This document shows, piece after piece, positions 59,433 to 64,000 of a stretch of DNA of 64,000 nt. The notes under the pieces were generated by a model. It was not told where the DNA came from. It worked only from the letters and a program-made list of their open reading frames with translations, and did not search any database. The position numbers and the translations under genes were made by a program. Origin of the DNA: Steromphala cineraria (Eukaryota; Mollusca; Gastropoda; Trochida; Trochidae); NCBI GenBank assembly GCA_916613615.1, contig OU744726.1, forward strand, positions 21,331,515 to 21,395,514. Reading direction: 5' to 3'. Every line of letters begins with the position of its first letter. Within the stretch, counting starts at the first letter, position 1.

Positions 59433-61304
59433 AGAGCCATGGGCTCTGTAGCTCATCAGACTTTTGATGGAAATGGGTTTTTAAGGTTTTGATCCCTGTG
59501 ACCCAATGGGGTCACAAAATCTACAATTTAGAATCCTCATTTGCCAAGGAGTCGACACACAACTTTCAGCTCTCTAAACCTTTTGGAACTGGAGAAGAAG
59601 ATGAAAATAGGTTTCAAGGTTTTGACCCCTGTGACCCCACTTGGGATCTTGGGGTCACAAAATCTACAATCCAAAATCCCCATTGGTCAAGGAGTCTGCA
59701 CATCAAATTTCAGCTCTCTCGAGTCATTGGTTCTGGAGAAGAAATCGAAAATGTGAAAAGTTATATTTGCATATATGTATTTTTTGTTCAGTTAGCCAAA
59801 AAAAGCAATTGTTATATCTGGAGTTAAATTGCATTTTACAAAATAGGGGTCCTTCATGAAGTTCTATGTGTATTTTTGGATCACAAGCTATATGAAGTGT
59901 GAAATGTTTGTAAGTCACTTTGAGTAATCCAGTAATGGTCAGTTCGTAATATGTTACAGTAATTGGAATATTAAGTACAATGTGATAAGTTTACACATGA
60001 TTGATAATGTTGAATTCCTTGTTCAGAAAGTAATCATTTAATATTTGAAACACAATCAACAATATGAAACTTTTTCCCGTGGAATACAAAGTTCAGAAAA
60101 TGATCAAAAGTGTGGCTGTTCTCCTATCAAACTCGTCCAACTGCTCCCAATCGTTTTAATATGTATAAGGGTGCAGTGAGCACTATGGGAGACGTAGTTA
60201 GACTGATGTTGTCCCAGAGGCCATACTGTACTATGTGACCAAGTCACCTCCCATACTTTGATGTAGTGTAGAGAAAACTTAGGCAACATCTCAGTCTTTT
60301 GCGGCGTGGTGGATTATAAATGACGTTACTAGGACAAACCATTGTTGTAACTGATAACTTTTATTAAGAATGTTTTGTAAATATGCTACTCTTCAACAAA
60401 CATATTTGTTATTTCCTAAATTTGTTAATGAATACAGCACATTTGTTTTCTTTCTTTGCTAAAATTTCAAGCTAGCGGATGAAAGCCGATAGATGTCTTT
60501 AAATGATCTTAACAAATACATGTGCTTAAGAATCTGTGCCCGAAATAAAGAGGGAAAAACAGAGCCATTCATACTCAATAATGCTGTAGAGAGTGGCCAA
60601 TGGGGTTCCCCTTATGTTGGGGCCACAGGCTCACCAATCGTAAAACTAAGTACTGTATATAGGCGATGTGATTTCAAATTTTAAGGGCAGGGCCACAGGG
60701 TCAACAAAACTATAATTAATAGTCCTCTCAAGTTAAGGAGTCTGTACACAAGGTTTCAGCTTACTAGGCCTTCAGCTTCTGGAGAAGACGATAAAAATAA
60801 ATTTAAGGACGTGGCCTCTGTCGCCCTTATAAGGGGCCACAGGGCAACCCAGGTCATAAATCCAAAACTTCACTTGTAAAGGAGTTTGTACTTAAGCTTT
60901 CTAGGCCGTATGCTTCTGTAGAAGAAGATGAAAATAGATTTTAAGGACGTGGCCCCTGTGACCCTTATAAGGGGCAACAGGACCATCAAAGCTGCAATTT
61001 ATAATCATTACTAGTCATGGAATCTGTACACAAGGTTTCAGCTTTCTAGGCCTTATGCTTCTCGGGAAGAAGATGAAACTGGATTTAAAGGGCGTTGGTC
61101 CTGTGGCCCTTATTAGGGGTCACAGGGTCACCAAAGCTACAATTTATAATCCTCACTAGTCCGTCAGTCTAGTCTAGGAATCTGTACACAAAGTTTCAGC
61201 TTTCTGAACTTTTGGTTCTGGAAAAGCAGTTGAAAATGTGCATGGACGGACGCCGGACACCATGCCATGCCATTAACCCATTGGGCCTTTCAGGCCAGAT
61301 GAGC
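59433..61304. mobile_element. Pearl/HINE-like element 4 with ~140-bp core repeats
   Basis: The left end has palindrome AGAGCC-ATG-GGCTCT (59433-59447), then GCTCATC. The core has repeated blocks of the type CCCTTATAAGGGGCCACAGG, TCTGTACACAAGGTTTCAGC and TTCTGGAGAAGAAGATGAAA at about 59.5-59.75 kb and 60.6-61.2 kb. A short GGACGGACGCCGGAC run is at about 61241. The right end has a GGCC-TTTCA-GGCC hairpin, then GATGAGC, the inverse of the left box. Roughly 0.8 kb in the middle (59760-60560) does not match the core and may be a later insertion. Overlapping small open frames are repeat artefacts. Confidence 0.7.
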
Positions 61305-61969
61305 AAAAACTGACAACTCTCAATTTTCAAAATGTTTCTTGTTTATTTATTCCAATTACATCCAAATTAATAATTCAACATGCCAATATTAGTAGCTCCT
61401 TATCTCAATAGGCATAAGAATCGTGAAGAGCAGAAACACAAACAGTACAAAGGTAGACAGATCTCTTGCTTCATAAACTAACTCACACATAGTTTTCATT
61501 TCAGTAGAAATGAAACATACAAATAAATAATTGATACCAGATGGATATGAAATTAACATTTGACTAGTGATTTAATGAGGATTACCTCTAAACAAACATT
61601 TATCTAATATATTGCACATCATTGATCCAACATTGACAGGAGGAAAGCAATTTGTTCAGATTTTACCAATGTAAATTCTAATCAGGAACAATTATAGAAA
61701 TGTTCTGTTTGAACATGATCAGTACGTCATCAGTAAGTATATTTATATTTAAATAACAAATTTCAGTCCTATGAAATCACCTTCTACGAAGTGGGTCCTC
61801 TAAGGAAACTCCCACTTCTATGGAATCATTTTTTCCTACAAAATCATAGGTTACTCATGAAATATCAGTCCCCTATAGATAACAAGTTATGCTCAAGATG
61901 ATAACAGTATATTACTTCATGAGAATCCAATACTATAAATTAATTATGCACACTTCCAACATAATGAAA

Positions 61970-62710
61970 CAGTGGTTCATGATAACTACAGGTAGGTACC
62001 ACTTTATGATCTTAGAACATTTATATTAATAAGGTACATGTAGAACGTTTTCTACCTCATGATAATTAGGCACCATTTTATGATCACAGAAATCAAGAAC
62101 TTAATTCTAATTAGGTAGAACATTCTACTTCATGATAATAAGTTACCATTTCGTGATCAGAGAAACTAAGTACTAAATGATAATAAGGTAGTACCTATAC
62201 TTCTTCATGATAATTAGGTACCATTTTAATATTATAGAAACCAAGTACTTAATGTCAAATAGGTAGAGCATATTCTACTTCATGATAATAATTTACCATT
62301 TTATGATCATAGAATCTAAGTACTAAATGGTAATTAGGTAGTACCTATACTACTTCATGATAATTAGGTACCATTTTAATATCATAGAAACCAAGTACTT
62401 AATGTCAACTAGGTAGAGCATATTCTACTTCATGATAATAATTTACCATTTTATGGTCATAGAAACTAAGTACTAAATGGTAATTAGGTAGTACCTATAC
62501 TACTTCATGATAATTAGGTACCATTTTATGATCATAGAAACCAAGTACTTAATGTCAACTAGGTAGAGCATATTCTACTTCATGATAATAAGTTACCATT
62601 TTATGATCACAGAAACGAAGTACTAAATGGTAATTAGGTAGTACCTATACTACTTCATGATAATAAGTTACCATTTTATGATCACAGAAACGAAGTACTA
62701 AATGTACAGA
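61970..62710. repeat. 150-bp higher-order minisatellite
   Basis: GTACCTATAC recurs at 62191, 62341, 62491 and 62641, a period of exactly 150 bp. Each unit consists of two related ~75-bp halves, one with GATAATTAGGTACCATTTTA and the other with GATAATAAGTTACCATTTTA (or AATTTACC). Less regular half-units extend leftward to about 61970. Confidence 0.88.
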
Positions 62711-64000
62711 TGAATAAACTAGAAAAGGATACCCATTTTTGATCTTGTGTTTTGAGTATTTTCACAAAATGTAAGTGAGAAGGAAAACAGTTTCATTAAT
62801 TTGATAAATAGTTTAGGGGCATGTAGATCTCTTGTGTAAGTTATGTTTTAAAGATTGTATATGGCAAGGATCAGATGATACACAAACAAGCACCATGAAT
62901 GAGTATTGAATAATAGACAACTAAGGTTTAATAAAAATCTTTCAATAAATACAAGTACATGAAACACATAATGATAACTATGTTTAATTTTTTAACATAA
63001 TTCATAAAATATGATTGTTTGCTTATTAATAACATAACTATTTTTCATAATTCATAAATCAATGATAGTTTATCAAATTACTACTATTACTACCGTAATT
63101 TCTCTATTAATTCGACATCTCCGATAATTCGACCACGTACGTTAATCTGAAGTTAAAAAGTTCAAATCACCCCTAACATTTCAACTATGCCCCAAATGGT
63201 AATTTTCACGTTCCAATAAATCGACCACAGTCGTTAAATTATCAGTATATATATTCTATTTCAGCCATACAGTACAACTTACAAATCAAGAAAAAAATTG
63301 TCACTGAGAAAAAATAATCATGAAACGTATCGATCTTTTGTTGTTCAATCAAGATCAAATATCTACTTTATTTCATGAGTGACTCGGTTTCATAGCAAAT
63401 CTCAATTAAAATCAGCAACATATATAAGAAATATGCTTCACAAATTATCGTAACATCTGTCACATCTGTGATTAATCACTCACGTGGTTGCTTAACTTCC
63501 CGCCATATTTGTTTACAAATGACCAAACCATTATTTTACAGGGGTTGCAATGATGAATTTCTAAACACTTGACCTAATAATCCAACATTAACAAAACATT
63601 CAATGAGAGAAAGATAATCAAATATATAAGGAATTCTGTATCAGCAAAACAAATACATTTTTCTTTAGGTTATCATGAAGTATAAATTCTATCTTCCTAT
63701 CATGATATCCATCACCCCGTGCCCTTATAATGGTGGACTCGTCCAAACTGTGCTACAAATAATATTTATTTTGTCTTGTAAACGTAAACTTTGAAACCGA
63801 CATAATTAAATGGTATACAAAACTATTTTAAGTAGAATTGTTGTGGAAAAAAACTAAATCTTTTATTTCATTTGGTTGATTGATTCAATATCTCCCATCT
63901 GTGGAAGTGAAATATTTATCTTGAACATCACGGCGAGAAACTTTCAGGCATTCGTCATGACTGACAAAGGCTTATCTTTGGTGTCCGACTCTAATGATAA
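62711..64000. other. AT-rich interval, no gene recognised
   Basis: No exon-like frame or RNA gene was seen. At 63095-63150 the stretch TTTCTCTATTAATTCGACAT ... GATAATTCGACCACG resembles ends of pogo/Tigger-type elements, but no inverse partner was found in the window. Confidence 0.5.

Noticed and set aside
63095..63150. pogo/Tigger-type transposon end
   Set aside because: Only one end-like stretch was seen and no inverse partner or transposase; left as a remark in the interval entry.

Overview
The window is AT-rich eukaryotic DNA. Short exons with GT-AG introns and a dense load of non-autonomous mobile elements built like the bivalve 'pearl' family point to a mollusc, most likely a bivalve. 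That assignment is inference from repeat architecture. No bacterial-type gene organisation is present.

One protein-coding gene is well supported, on the minus strand. Its first coding exon (signal peptide) is at 19521-19593. A phase-compatible intron of about 13 kb follows, then nine exons between 6535 and 376, and probably a further exon running off the left edge. Every junction keeps frame. The product is a secreted or cell-surface protein: signal peptide, one F5/8 type C (discoidin) domain, then repeated right-handed parallel beta-helix modules resembling the extracellular part of Bark beetle/Anakonda-type proteins. The repeat units are mirrored in the exons: a 1.3-1.4 kb exon followed by a 99-nt exon, twice, all joined in phase 1.

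The 13-kb first intron (6536-19520) holds a TTAA-flanked MITE, a LINE fragment that broke into a ~34-bp minisatellite, a GC-rich inverted repeat and three pearl/HINE-like elements. From 19.6 kb to the right edge I find no convincing coding exon. This part holds a 1.8-kb element with long terminal inverted repeats and a perfect 8-bp target duplication (22.3-24.2 kb), a dispersed and locally clustered repeat unit with a conserved hairpin (32-51 kb), more MITE copies, a precisely bounded LINE tail (46.3-46.5 kb), an array of TAATTA-bearing palindromes beside a Penelope-like retroelement remnant (53-54.5 kb), a perfect-stem hairpin (57.0 kb), a fourth pearl-like element (59.4-61.3 kb) and a 150-bp higher-order minisatellite (62.0-62.7 kb).

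The most interesting items are the modular beta-helix gene with its distant signal-peptide exon, the shared palindrome/box/hairpin end architecture of five sequence-unrelated elements, and the hairpin block of the 32-51 kb repeat unit, whose stem shows covariation between copies.
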